Of a stretch of DNA of 64,000 bases, positions 33,139 to 41,044 are shown in pieces. This stretch comes from Oceanithermus desulfurans (lineage in GTDB: Bacteria; Deinococcota; Deinococci; Deinococcales; Marinithermaceae). The position numbers and the translations under genes are program-made. The notes beneath the pieces were generated by a model. It had not been told where the DNA came from. It did not search any database and was given only the letters and a program-made list of their open reading frames with translations. Numbering within the stretch: position 1 is the stretch's first letter; each line of letters opens with the position of its first letter. The stretch spans positions 1 to 64,000 of the forward strand of contig NZ_JACHEZ010000003.1 in NCBI RefSeq assembly GCF_014201675.1. The letters are read 5' to 3'.

Positions 33139-33917
33139 CCGGCCGCCGCTGGCTGACGCTGCACGGCGTCCTGGTGCTACTCTTCCTCTACCTGCCGATC
33201 GCCGTCATCGTCGTGCTCTCGTTCAACGAGAGCAAGTACGGCGTCGGCTGGCACGGCTTCACCCTGAAGTGGTACCGGCAGCTGCTCGAGCACACCCGCA
33301 TCCACCCCTACGTCTGGAACAGCCTGATCGTCGCCACGGTCTCGACCTTCGTCTCCACGGTGCTGGGCACGCTGCTCGCCCTGGGGCTCGCCCGCTACCG
33401 CTTCCCCTGGCGCGGCGGCCTGCTCTTTTTGCTCTACATCCCCGTCGTCATCCCCGACGTGGTCATGGGCGTCTCGCTGCTGCTCTTCTTCGCCTGGGTG
33501 CAACAAGCCGCAGGTGCCCTGCACCTGGGGCTGACCACGGTCATCCTCGGCCACGTCAGCTTCCAGATCGCCTACGTGACCCTCGTCGTCAAGAGCCGGC
33601 TCGCGGGCCTCGACCCCAGCCTGGACGAGGCCGCCGCCGACCTGGGTGCGGCCGGATGGACCCGCTTCTGGAAGGTCACCTTCCCACTGATCGCTCCCGG
33701 CATCGCGGCGGCGGCACTGCTGGCCTTCACCCTCAGCCTCGACGACTTCGTGATCACCTTCTTCACCGCGGGGCCCGGGGCGACGACGCTGCCGATCTAC
33801 ATCTTTTCCAGCGTCAAGCGCGGGGTCACGCCCGAAATCCACGCGCTCTCGACGCTCATGATCTTGGTCACCACGCTGGCCCTGATCGCGGTCCAGCGGG
33901 TACAGGCAAGGAGGTGA
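33135..33917 (+). CDS. potC: Polyamine ABC transporter permease PotC
   Basis: A 260-residue six-helix permease paired with PotB. The N-terminal YLPIAVIVVLSFNESKYG stretch is characteristic of PotC, and the EAA loop is DEAAADLGAAGWTRFWKVTFP. Start overlaps potB as ATGA, and potD follows after 2 bases with a good AGGAGGTGAGG ribosome site inside the potC end. Confidence 0.9.
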   Translation: MTGRRWLTLHGVLVLLFLYLPIAVIVVLSFNESKYGVGWHGFTLKWYRQLLEHTRIHPYVWNSLIVATVSTFVSTVLGTLLALGLARYRFPWRGGLLFLLYIPVVIPDVVMGVSLLLFFAWVQQAAGALHLGLTTVILGHVSFQIAYVTLVVKSRLAGLDPSLDEAAADLGAAGWTRFWKVTFPLIAPGIAAAALLAFTLSLDDFVITFFTAGPGATTLPIYIFSSVKRGVTPEIHALSTLMILVTTLALIAVQRVQARR

Positions 33918-33919
33918 GG

Positions 33920-34945
33920 ATGAAAAGGCTCATCGCAGGACTGGGAACGTTGCTGTTGCTCGTGGGTATGGCCAAGGGGGAGCTGAGGATCTTCAACTGG
34001 TCCGACTACATCCCCGAAGAGGTGCTGGTCGAGTTCGAGAAGCGCTACGACGTACGGATCATCTACGACACCTTCGAAGCGCCCGAGGCCATGATGGCCA
34101 AGCTGCAGGCCGGCGGGGCCCGCGAGTACGACCTCGTCGTTCCCCCCGACTACTACGTGGCCGAGATGGCGCGCGCGGGGCTGATCCAGCCGCTCGACCA
34201 CGGCCGCATCCCCAACCTGAAGAACCTGTATCCCGAGTTCCAGAACCCCGATTACGACCCGGGCAACCGCTACTCGGTCCCCTACCAGTGGGGCACGACG
34301 GGCATCGCCTACCGCGCCAGCGAGGTGGAGGGCGCTGTCGACTCCTGGGGGGTCTTTTTCGACCCCGCGCAGTACCAGGGCCCCTTCCTGCTGCTCGACG
34401 AGATGCGCGAGACGATCGGGGCGGCGCTCAAGTACCTGGGTTACTCGCTCAACGACACCGACCCCGCCCATCTGGAGGAGGCCAAGCAGCTGCTCATCGA
34501 CGCCAAGCGCCGCGGCCTGGGCTTCGCCGGCAGCGTGGAGGGCCGCAGCCGGCTGCTGGCGGGGGACGCCGTCGTGGTGCACAACTACTCCGGCGACATC
34601 TTCCAGATCCAGGAGGAGGACGACGACATCCTCTACGTCATCCCCAAGGAAGGGGGCACGATCTGGATGGACGCGGTGGCCATGCCCGCGGGAGCTCCCC
34701 ATCCGGACCTCGCCTACGCCTTCTTGAACTTCATCCTGGAACCCGAGATCGCCGCGGCCATCTCGAACTACAACTACTACGCCTCGCCGGTGCAGGCGGC
34801 GGAGCCCTACCTCGACCCCGAGCTGCTCAGCGACCCCGCCGTCTACCCCCCGCCCGAGGTGCGCGCCAAGCTCGAGTTCATCCGCGACGCCGGGGCGGCG
34901 CTCCCCCTCTTCGACCGGATCTGGACCGAGGTGAAGGCCCGGTAG
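33920..34945 (+). CDS. potD: Polyamine-binding periplasmic protein PotD
   Basis: A 341-residue solute-binding protein with a signal peptide (about 1-20) that delivers spermidine or putrescine to PotBC. The mature protein begins ELRIFNWSDYIPEEVL, a hallmark of PotD/PotF proteins, and has YDLVVPPDYYV and the aromatic/acidic pocket residues typical of the family (NWSDY, WGTTG, DEMRE). Long and branched polyamines are important in Thermus relatives, so the physiological ligand may be unusual. Confidence 0.9.
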   Translation: MKRLIAGLGTLLLLVGMAKGELRIFNWSDYIPEEVLVEFEKRYDVRIIYDTFEAPEAMMAKLQAGGAREYDLVVPPDYYVAEMARAGLIQPLDHGRIPNLKNLYPEFQNPDYDPGNRYSVPYQWGTTGIAYRASEVEGAVDSWGVFFDPAQYQGPFLLLDEMRETIGAALKYLGYSLNDTDPAHLEEAKQLLIDAKRRGLGFAGSVEGRSRLLAGDAVVVHNYSGDIFQIQEEDDDILYVIPKEGGTIWMDAVAMPAGAPHPDLAYAFLNFILEPEIAAAISNYNYYASPVQAAEPYLDPELLSDPAVYPPPEVRAKLEFIRDAGAALPLFDRIWTEVKAR

Positions 34946-34975
34946 CTGCGGACCGCCGCGCGGGCCGCGGGCTGA

Positions 34976-34981
34976 TATAAT
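34976..34981 (+). promoter_or_regulatory. -10 box of the cytochrome c gene
   Basis: TATAAT, 18 nt before the ATG at 35000, with GGAGGTG (34988-34994) in between. Confidence 0.6.
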
Positions 34982-34999
34982 CCGCCTGGAGGTGCACAA

Positions 35000-35464
35000 A
35001 TGCGCAAATTCGTGACCGTGCTGATCGCCCTGCTGGCGCTCGCCCCGCTGGTGCTGGCCGACGGCGCCGCCGACTACGGCAAGTTCTGCGCCAGCTGCCA
35101 CGGCGCCACCGGACAGGGCACCCCGGGAGTCTTCCCGCCCCTGGCCGAATGGGCCGGCCACTTCGCCCAGAACGACGAGGGCCGCGCCTACCTGGTTCAC
35201 GTGATCGTCTTCGGGCTCCAGGGGCAGATCAGCGCCCAGGGCAAGGCCTACAACGGCTTCATGCCCCCCTTCGCCCAGCTCTCCAACGATCAGGTCGCGG
35301 CGATCCTGAACTACCTGCTGAGCGAGTGGAACAAGGACCTGCTGCCCAAAGACTTCCGGCCCCTGACCGCCGACGAGGTGGCCCAGCTGCGCGCCAAGGC
35401 CCTTACCCCCGCCGACGTCTTCAAGGCCCGCCAGGCCCTGGTGCAGTCGCTGGGGATCAAGTAA
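35000..35464 (+). CDS. Class I cytochrome c (single haem)
   Basis: A 154-residue periplasmic electron carrier. A signal peptide spans about 1-20, the haem site is CASCH (Cys30, Cys33, His34) and the likely sixth ligand is Met88 in NGFMPPF. The C-terminal 45 residues after the haem domain form a charged helical tail. The arrangement resembles the cytochrome c part of SorAB- or c552-type carriers, but the redox partner is unknown. It has its own promoter and a strong terminator. Confidence 0.9.
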   Translation: MRKFVTVLIALLALAPLVLADGAADYGKFCASCHGATGQGTPGVFPPLAEWAGHFAQNDEGRAYLVHVIVFGLQGQISAQGKAYNGFMPPFAQLSNDQVAAILNYLLSEWNKDLLPKDFRPLTADEVAQLRAKALTPADVFKARQALVQSLGIK

Positions 35465-35478
35465 CCCCGCCTTTCTCC

Positions 35479-35510
35479 GCCGCCCCCGCATCCGGGGGCG
35501 GCTTTTCTTT
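35479..35510 (+). terminator. Strong terminator after the cytochrome c gene
   Basis: A perfect 10-bp stem GCCGCCCCCG/CGGGGGCGGC (35479-35488 and 35493-35502), loop CATC, followed by TTTTCTTT. Confidence 0.9.
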
Positions 35511-35511
35511 G

Positions 35512-35517
35512 TAGGAT
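35512..35517 (+). promoter_or_regulatory. -10 box of modABC (leaderless type)
   Basis: TAGGAT directly follows the T-run of the cytochrome terminator and ends 7 nt before the ATG at 35525. Confidence 0.55.
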
Positions 35518-35524
35518 GGGCGTG

Positions 35525-36253
35525 ATGCGACGCCTCCTGGTCGTCTTCCTGCTGCTGGGCCTGGCCCAGGCGCAACCGCTGAGGATCGCGGCGGCGGCCA
35601 ACCTGAGCCCGGTGCTGCCCGAGCTGGTGGCCGCCTACGAAGCCGCGCACCCCGACGTTCAACTCGGGGTCTCCTACGGCGCCTCGGGCCAGCTCGTCGA
35701 ACAGATCCGCCGCGGCGCGCCCTTCCAGGTCTTCCTCTCGGCCAGCCCCGGCTACCTGCGGCACCTCGCCGACGCCGGGGTGCGGATCTACACCGAGACG
35801 CCGTTCGCCCGGAGCCCCCTCGTCCTCTACGTGCCCTCGCGCCTGGGCGTCACCCCCACCGGCTTCGACGTTCTTGCGGATCCGCGCGTTCGCCGCGTCG
35901 CCGTGGCCAACCCCGCCTACGCCCCCTTCGGCAAGGCGGCGCTGACCGCCCTCAAACGGGCGGGCTGGTACGCGCGCGTCGAGGACAAGCTGATCTACGC
36001 CGCCAACGTCTCGCAGGCCGCGCAGATGACGGTTCAGGGGGCCGACGCCGGCTTCCTCGCCCTGGCCTCGGCGCTGCTCCCCGCGCTGCGGGAGCGGGGG
36101 GCCTACTGGCGGGTGCCCCAGGACCTCTACCCGCCGCTGCTCCAGGTCGCCGCGCAGCTCGACCCCCGCCCCGAGGCGCAGCGCTTCGTCGCCTTCCTGG
36201 GCAGCGAAGAAGCCCGCGCCATCCTGGCGCGCCACGGGTACGCGACGCCATGA
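35525..36253 (+). CDS. modA: Molybdate-binding periplasmic protein ModA
   Basis: A 242-residue solute-binding protein with a signal peptide (about 1-16) and the family start AAAANLSPVLPELVAAYEA followed by GASGQLVEQIRRGAPFQVFLSA, whose Ser residues contact the oxyanion. ATG 35525 is preferred over ATG 35516, which sits inside the -10 box. The stop overlaps modB (ATGA). Supplies molybdenum, which the window's PsrA needs. Tungstate may also be carried. Confidence 0.92.
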   Translation: MRRLLVVFLLLGLAQAQPLRIAAAANLSPVLPELVAAYEAAHPDVQLGVSYGASGQLVEQIRRGAPFQVFLSASPGYLRHLADAGVRIYTETPFARSPLVLYVPSRLGVTPTGFDVLADPRVRRVAVANPAYAPFGKAALTALKRAGWYARVEDKLIYAANVSQAAQMTVQGADAGFLALASALLPALRERGAYWRVPQDLYPPLLQVAAQLDPRPEAQRFVAFLGSEEARAILARHGYATP

Positions 36254-36912
36254 CCGAGGCCTTCCTGCTCTCGTTCAAGCTGGCCGCCCTTACCTCGCTC
36301 ACGCTGCTCGTCCTGGGCGTTCCGCTGGCCTATGCGCTGGTCTTCAAGCGCGTGCCCGCCCGCGCCCTGGTCGAGGCCGTCTTCCTGATGCCCCTGACCC
36401 TGCCGCCCACCGTGCTGGGCTACTACCTGCTGATCCTGCTCGCTCCCGAAGGCTTTCTCGGCCGCCTCGGCCTCGACTGGGCCTTCCGCTTCGAGGGCAT
36501 CTGGCTGGCCTCGGTGATCTTCAGTCTGCCGTTCGCGCTCACCGCCTACCGGGAGGCGTTCCAGGCCGTCGAACCCGAGGTGCTGGAGGTCTCCCGCACC
36601 CTCGGTCTGGGCACCTTCCGCCGCTGGCGGCGGGTTATCCTTCCCTGGATCTGGCCGGGGCTGCTCTCCGGAACGCTGCTCGCCTTCGCGCACACCCTGG
36701 GCGAGTTCGGGGTGGTGCTCATGGTCGGCGGCAACCTGCCGGGCGAGACGCGCGTGGCCAGCATCTACATCTTCGACCTCGTCCAGGCCCTCGAGTTCCA
36801 GCAGGCGGCGCGGGCGGCGCTCGTCTTCGTCGCCCTCTCCTTCGTCATGGTGCTGGCCGTACGCACACTGGAGGTCAGGTGGAGATCGATTACCGGCTCG
36901 AGCGCCCGCTGA
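36250..36912 (+). CDS. modB: Molybdate ABC transporter permease ModB
   Basis: A 220-residue inner-membrane permease with about five or six helices. The segment MPLTLPPTVLGYYLL is a ModB hallmark, and the EAA loop is EVSRTLGLGTFRRWRRVILP, followed by HTLGEFGVVLMVGGN. Overlaps modA by 4 bases and modC by 34 bases, a tight translational arrangement. Confidence 0.94.
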   Translation: MTEAFLLSFKLAALTSLTLLVLGVPLAYALVFKRVPARALVEAVFLMPLTLPPTVLGYYLLILLAPEGFLGRLGLDWAFRFEGIWLASVIFSLPFALTAYREAFQAVEPEVLEVSRTLGLGTFRRWRRVILPWIWPGLLSGTLLAFAHTLGEFGVVLMVGGNLPGETRVASIYIFDLVQALEFQQAARAALVFVALSFVMVLAVRTLEVRWRSITGSSAR

Positions 36913-37910
36913 ACCTGCACGCCCGCCTGCGCGTCGAGGGGCTGACGGCGCTCTTGGGCGAGTCGGGGTCCGGGAAGACGAGCCTGCTGCGCGCCCTGGC
37001 CGGCCTGATCCGGGCCCGCGGCGAGCCCTTCGGAGGGCTGCGACCCGAGCAGCGGCGCGTCGGCTACCTGCCGCAGGGGTACGCACTGGTGCCCCACATG
37101 ACCGCGCTGGAGAACGTGGCCCTGCCGCTGCGGGGGCCGGAGGCCGAGCGCGTCGCGCGGCGCTGGCTCGAACGCGTGGAGCTCGCGCACCTGGCGGGCC
37201 GCCGCCCCCACGAACTCTCCGGCGGCGAGCGCCAGCGCGTCGCCCTCGCCCGGGCGCTGGCGCTGGAGCCGCGGCTGCTGCTGCTGGACGAGCCGACGAG
37301 CGCCCTGGACGCCGCCACCCGCGAGACGACGATCGACCTGATCGACCGGATCGTGGCCGAGGTCGGGCTGCCCACCCTGCTCGTCACCCACGACCGCTAC
37401 GTCGCCGGCCGCAGCCGCTCCCTGGCCGTGCTGGAGCACGGCGCCGTACGCCAGCAGGGCCCGCCCGACGAGGTCTTCGCCCGACCCGCGACCCTGGGGA
37501 TCGCCCGCCTCGTGGGGTTCGCCAACGTCTTTGCCGGGAAGGTGGCCGGGCGCGAAGGGGACGGGGTCTGGATCGAAACGCGGGGGCTGCGCATCTTCGC
37601 CCCCACCGAAGCGCCGCCGCCGGTGGGGCGGCAGGTGCACTGGGGGATCCGGCCCGAAGAGGTGATGATCGTGCGCCCCGACCGGCCGCTCAGCTCACCG
37701 CTGGCCCGCAACCGGCTCGAGGTGGTCGTCCGCCGCCTGGTGAAGAAGGGCCTCGCCTACGCGGTGCGCGTCGAGGGCGCACTCGCCCTGGAGGTGCTCC
37801 TCCCCCGCCACGTACAAGACCGCCTCCGCTTGAGCGAAGGCGATCGCATCGAGGTGGCCCTCAAGCCCACCTACGTTCACTTGTTTTCTTCGGAAGGCTT
37901 CTCTTCCTGA
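36879..37910 (+). CDS. modC: Molybdate ABC transporter ATPase ModC
   Basis: A 343-residue ABC ATPase. Walker A GESGSGKTS, Q-loop GYLPQGYALVPH, signature LSGGERQR, Walker B LLLLDEPTSALD and H-loop LVTHD are complete. The C-terminal Mop/TOBE region (about 275-335) resembles the molybdate-binding regulatory domain. GTG start lies within modB. Its 3' end overlaps the convergent tatA by 34 bases. Confidence 0.92.
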   Translation: MEIDYRLERPLNLHARLRVEGLTALLGESGSGKTSLLRALAGLIRARGEPFGGLRPEQRRVGYLPQGYALVPHMTALENVALPLRGPEAERVARRWLERVELAHLAGRRPHELSGGERQRVALARALALEPRLLLLDEPTSALDAATRETTIDLIDRIVAEVGLPTLLVTHDRYVAGRSRSLAVLEHGAVRQQGPPDEVFARPATLGIARLVGFANVFAGKVAGREGDGVWIETRGLRIFAPTEAPPPVGRQVHWGIRPEEVMIVRPDRPLSSPLARNRLEVVVRRLVKKGLAYAVRVEGALALEVLLPRHVQDRLRLSEGDRIEVALKPTYVHLFSSEGFSS

Positions 37911-38044
37911 TCCTCCTTGAGCCCCTTCTTGAACTCGCTGGCCGAGCGGCCCAGGCCGCGGGCCAGTTCGGGGAGTTTTCGCGCACCGAAGAGCAGCACG
38001 ATGATCAAGAGGATCAAAATGATTTCTACCGGTCCCAGGTTCAT
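37877..38044 (-). CDS. tatA: Twin-arginine translocase subunit TatA/E
   Basis: A 55-residue Tat pore subunit: N-terminal helix MNLGPVEIILILLIIVLL, the FG hinge (FGARKLPELARGLG) and a charged amphipathic tail rich in Glu and Lys. ATG 38044 is chosen for its AGGAGGAG ribosome site and normal TatA N-terminus; the open frame extends upstream over the TauE/SafE gene end. It lies 10 bp after that gene on the same strand. Tat export is needed for PsrA. Confidence 0.93.
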   Translation of the reverse strand: MNLGPVEIILILLIIVLLFGARKLPELARGLGRSASEFKKGLKEDQEEKPSEENK

Positions 38045-38054
38045 CTCTCCTCCT

Positions 38055-38792
38055 TTAGCGGCGGCGCAGGTAACGCAACCCCGTCCACAGCAGCACGGCC
38101 GCAAAGATCCACCTCAGTATACCTTCGGGGATGCCCAGGGCCACCTGCCCTCCCGAGAACGCCCCCAGCACGATGCCGAAGAGCAGCCCGGGGGCGATCC
38201 TGCGGTCGATGTGCCCCATGCGTCCGTGGGTGTAGGCGCCGATCAACGAGGGCAGGATCATGGCCATCAGCGCCGTCCCCTGCGCGAGCTGCTGCGGCTC
38301 GCCGGCGCCCAGGACCAGCGCGGGAACCATCACCGTTCCCCCGCCGATGCCGAGCAGTCCGGAGAGGAAGCCCGCCAGTCCGCCGGCGCCGAGCAGCACG
38401 ACCCAGCTGAGCGCGCCGGCGCCGCCGGCCGCGACGTGCGGCAGCTGCTTCTTGAAGGGCAGCAGGAAGGCGGTCAGGATCAGGAAACTGCCGAAGATGC
38501 GGCGCAGGCTGCGGGCGTCGAGCTTCTGGGTGTAGCGTGCGCCCAGCCGGGCCGTCATCATCGCGGTGACGGTCAGCAGGGCGGCGGCCAGGTAGTCGAC
38601 GCTGCCCCCCAGCGCGTAGCTGACGCCTCCGACGAGGGCGGTGCCCGCGACCGCCATGAGGCTGGTGCCGTGGGCGCGGTGCTGGTCGAGCCGGGCCCAG
38701 CTCACCAGCAGGGGGACCATGATCACCCCTCCGCCCAGCCCCACGAGCGCCCCGAAGCCGCCCGCCAGGAAACCGATCAGAAAACCAATCAC
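38055..38792 (-). CDS. TauE/SafE (TSUP) family membrane permease
   Basis: A 245-residue permease with about seven or eight hydrophobic helices and the duplicated Gly-rich family motif (ALVGLGGGVIMVPLL near residue 14 and LLGIGGGTVMVPAL near 145). TSUP proteins move sulfite, sulfonates or related organic anions; a sulfur-compound substrate would suit this window but is not shown by sequence. GTG start follows TAGAGT by 7 nt (leaderless type). Confidence 0.85.
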   Translation of the reverse strand: MIGFLIGFLAGGFGALVGLGGGVIMVPLLVSWARLDQHRAHGTSLMAVAGTALVGGVSYALGGSVDYLAAALLTVTAMMTARLGARYTQKLDARSLRRIFGSFLILTAFLLPFKKQLPHVAAGGAGALSWVVLLGAGGLAGFLSGLLGIGGGTVMVPALVLGAGEPQQLAQGTALMAMILPSLIGAYTHGRMGHIDRRIAPGLLFGIVLGAFSGGQVALGIPEGILRWIFAAVLLWTGLRYLRRR

Positions 38793-38799
38793 GCCCCCT

Positions 38800-38805
38800 A
38801 CTCTA
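38800..38805 (-). promoter_or_regulatory. -10 box of the TauE/SafE-tatA unit (leaderless type)
   Basis: Minus-strand TAGAGT ends 7 nt before the GTG start at 38792. Confidence 0.6.
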
Positions 38806-38830
38806 CCGCTAGCCGGGGCGCGCACCCAAC

Positions 38831-39910
38831 CTACGCGGGTTCGTACCGGTCGCGGTAGACGAGCTGGGCGAGGCCGAGGGCCAGGTAGGTGGTGAGCAGG
38901 CTGGTCCCGCCGTAACTCATCAGGGGCAGGGTGATGCCCGTCACCGGCGCGACGCCCAGGGTGACGCCCACGTTCACCAAGAGCTGGAAGGCCAGCAGGC
39001 TCATCACCCCGGCGATCACCAGGCGGTCGCCGTCGTGGAGCACCTCCACGGCCATCACCCCCAGGCGGTAGAGCAGCGCCGCGTAGCCGAGCAGCACCGC
39101 CAGCGCGCCGACGAGCCCCATCTCCTCGGCCAGGACCGAGAAGATGAAGTCGGTATGGCGCTCGGGAACGAAGCCCAGCTGCGCCTGGGTCCCCTGACCG
39201 TACCCCTTGCCGGCGACCCCGCCGGAGCCGATCGCGATCATCGACTGGATCACTTGAAAGCCGGCCCCCAGAGGATCGCTCGCCGGGTTCAGCAGCACCA
39301 GGATGCGCTCCTGCTGGTGCGGCTTGAGGTTGGGCCAGACGACCGTCGGCACCAGCACCGCCGCCAGCAGCACGGCGACGGCGAGGTGGCGCCAGGGCAG
39401 CCCGCGGACGAAGAAGATGCCGAAGACGATGGCCGCCAGCACGAGCGCGCCGCCCAGGTCGGGCTCCACCAGGGTGAGCGCGACCGGGGGCAGGGCCAGG
39501 GCGAGGGGGAGCAGGTAGTCGCGCCAACGCTCGAGGGTGCGGCCGTGCAGGAAGCGGGCGAGCGCCAGGATCAGCGCCAGCTTGGCGAGCTCCGAGGGCT
39601 GCAGCCGCAAGGGGCCCAGCACGAACCAGGAGCGCGCCCCGTTCACCTCGCGACCGAAGAAGAGCACCGCGACGAGCAGCAGCAGGCTGAGGCCGTAGGC
39701 GACGTAGCTCAGGCGGTAGACCGTCGCCTTGCGGAAGAGCTGCAGCAGCGCCGCGGCCACGAGGGCCACCGCTGCGAAGAGCAGCTGCAGCTTCCACAGC
39801 CGCGGGTTGGGCGCAGCGCTGGCGAGCACGAAGAGGCCGGCGACGTTGAGGCCGAGCGTCAGCAGGGCCAAAGGCCAGTCGTAGAGGGTGAGGTCGAGCC
39901 TGCGGATCAT
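38831..39910 (-). CDS. rodA: Rod-shape peptidoglycan polymerase RodA (SEDS family)
   Basis: A 359-residue SEDS-family glycosyltransferase with about ten membrane helices that polymerises lipid II with a class B PBP partner. The LQPSELAKLALILALARFL segment, GNDTDFIFSVLAEE-like ERHTDFIFSVLAEEMGL, and LPLMSYGGTSLL are family signatures. RodA is favoured over FtsW because of its size and N-terminus MIRRLDLTLYDWPLALL. The ATG overlaps the minE stop, placing it in a minD-minE-rodA operon. Confidence 0.88.
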   Translation of the reverse strand: MIRRLDLTLYDWPLALLTLGLNVAGLFVLASAAPNPRLWKLQLLFAAVALVAAALLQLFRKATVYRLSYVAYGLSLLLLVAVLFFGREVNGARSWFVLGPLRLQPSELAKLALILALARFLHGRTLERWRDYLLPLALALPPVALTLVEPDLGGALVLAAIVFGIFFVRGLPWRHLAVAVLLAAVLVPTVVWPNLKPHQQERILVLLNPASDPLGAGFQVIQSMIAIGSGGVAGKGYGQGTQAQLGFVPERHTDFIFSVLAEEMGLVGALAVLLGYAALLYRLGVMAVEVLHDGDRLVIAGVMSLLAFQLLVNVGVTLGVAPVTGITLPLMSYGGTSLLTTYLALGLAQLVYRDRYEPA

Positions 39911-40137
39911 GAACGAACCGGGATGTCGGCGATCAGGACCATGCGCTCTCCGCGCTGTTCGAACTCGATCTCCATCTCGCGGTCCTCGGTGGGAAAGTAC
40001 TTCTGCAAGACCTTGAGCAGGTCCCGCTTCAAGGCCTCGACCTGCCCCGGGGGCAGCTTGGCGCGGTCGTAGGCGAGCACCAGCTGCAGCCGCTCCTTGG
40101 CCTTCTGCTTGCTCTTCTTGCGGCGCCACCAGAACAT
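39907..40137 (-). CDS. minE: Cell division topological factor MinE
   Basis: A 76-residue MinE: N-terminal amphipathic membrane helix MFWWRRKKSKQKAKERL, the MinD-activating segment LVLAYDRAKLPPGQ, then the dimerisation domain with MEIEFEQRGERMVLIADIP. It releases MinD from the membrane by triggering ATP hydrolysis. ATG 40137 overlaps the minD stop, with GGAGGCC upstream. Confidence 0.93.
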   Translation of the reverse strand: MFWWRRKKSKQKAKERLQLVLAYDRAKLPPGQVEALKRDLLKVLQKYFPTEDREMEIEFEQRGERMVLIADIPVRS

Positions 40138-40943
40138 CAACGGCCTCCAAAGATGCGGCGCACCGTCTGCCACAACCCCGACGCCTCGTCGAGGCTGGGA
40201 AACGGCACCTCCTCGCCGCGGATGCGGCGGGCGATGTTGCGGAACTCCTCGCCGGCCGCCGAGCGTTCCTTGCGCAGCGCCACCGGCTCGCCGATGTTGG
40301 TGGAGACGAGGATGCCCTCGTCCTCGGGGACGATGCCGATCAGCCCCAGCCCCAGGATCTCGACGATGTCGTCGACCGAGAGCATGTCGCCGCGCTTGAC
40401 CATCTTGGGGCGGATGCGGTTCACGATCAGCCGGTTCTCGGCCACCTCACCGGCCTCGAGCAGCCCCACGATGCGATCGGCGTCGCGCACCGAGCTGACC
40501 TCGGGGTTGACCACGACGAGCGCGCCCTCCGCCGGAGCCGCCGCGGTCTGGAAGCCGCGCTCGATGCCGGCCGGGGAGTCGATGAGCACGCGGTCGAAGC
40601 CCTCGTCCTCGATCAGGTGCTTCACCACCGCGCGGAAGATCTTGGGGTCCAGGGCCTCCTTGTCGCGCGTCTGCGAGGCCGGGAGCAGGTAGAGGTTCTC
40701 CACCCGCTTGTCGCGGATCAGCGCCTGGCGCATCTTGCAACGGCCCTCGAGCACGTCGATCAGGTCGAAGACGACGCGCCCCTCCAGCCCCATCACCACG
40801 TCGAGGTTGCGCAACCCGACGTCGACGTCGATCACGGCCACCTTCTCGCCCTCGCGCGCCAGCGCCGCGCCCACGTTGGCCGTGGTGGTGGTCTTGCCGA
40901 CGCCTCCCTTCCCCGATGTCACGACGATCGCTTTAGCTTGCAA
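40137..40943 (-). CDS. minD: Septum-site ATPase MinD
   Basis: A 268-residue ParA/MinD ATPase positioning the division site. The deviant Walker A SGKGGVGKTTT is near residues 10-20, switch I near DVDVGLRNLD, and the C-terminal amphipathic membrane helix is LWQTVRRIFGGR. TTG at 40943 is preferred, giving MQAKAIVVTSGKGG behind a GGAGGAGG ribosome site; ATG 40961, 8 nt after the TATACT box, is an in-frame alternative that adds six residues. No minC lies next to it. Confidence 0.93.
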   Translation of the reverse strand: MQAKAIVVTSGKGGVGKTTTTANVGAALAREGEKVAVIDVDVGLRNLDVVMGLEGRVVFDLIDVLEGRCKMRQALIRDKRVENLYLLPASQTRDKEALDPKIFRAVVKHLIEDEGFDRVLIDSPAGIERGFQTAAAPAEGALVVVNPEVSSVRDADRIVGLLEAGEVAENRLIVNRIRPKMVKRGDMLSVDDIVEILGLGLIGIVPEDEGILVSTNIGEPVALRKERSAAGEEFRNIARRIRGEEVPFPSLDEASGLWQTVRRIFGGR

Positions 40944-40969
40944 CGCGCCCTCCTCCTTCATTCCATCCA

Positions 40970-40975
40970 AGTATA
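40970..40975 (-). promoter_or_regulatory. -10 box of minD-minE-rodA
   Basis: Minus-strand TATACT, 8 nt before ATG 40961 and 26 nt before the preferred TTG start. Confidence 0.55.
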
Positions 40976-41032
40976 GCCGTCCGTTTTGAGGAGGTAAGGA
41001 GAATTCCGGGGATACGTCCCGGTTGCGGGCGC

Positions 41033-41038
41033 TAGACT
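41033..41038 (+). promoter_or_regulatory. -10 box of the aminotransferase gene (leaderless type)
   Basis: TAGACT ends 6 nt before ATG 41045. Confidence 0.6.
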
Positions 41039-41044
41039 GGAGGC

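Noticed and set aside
33797-36235. An 812-codon minus-strand open frame opposite potC to modA
   Set aside because: It runs antisense through several real genes and two terminators; composition is that of a shadow frame.
40983-41001. Orphan purine-rich AGGAGGTAAGGAG sequence between minD and the aminotransferase gene
   Set aside because: It looks like a Shine-Dalgarno site but no start codon with a sensible frame follows within 12 nt; left as chance or a remnant.
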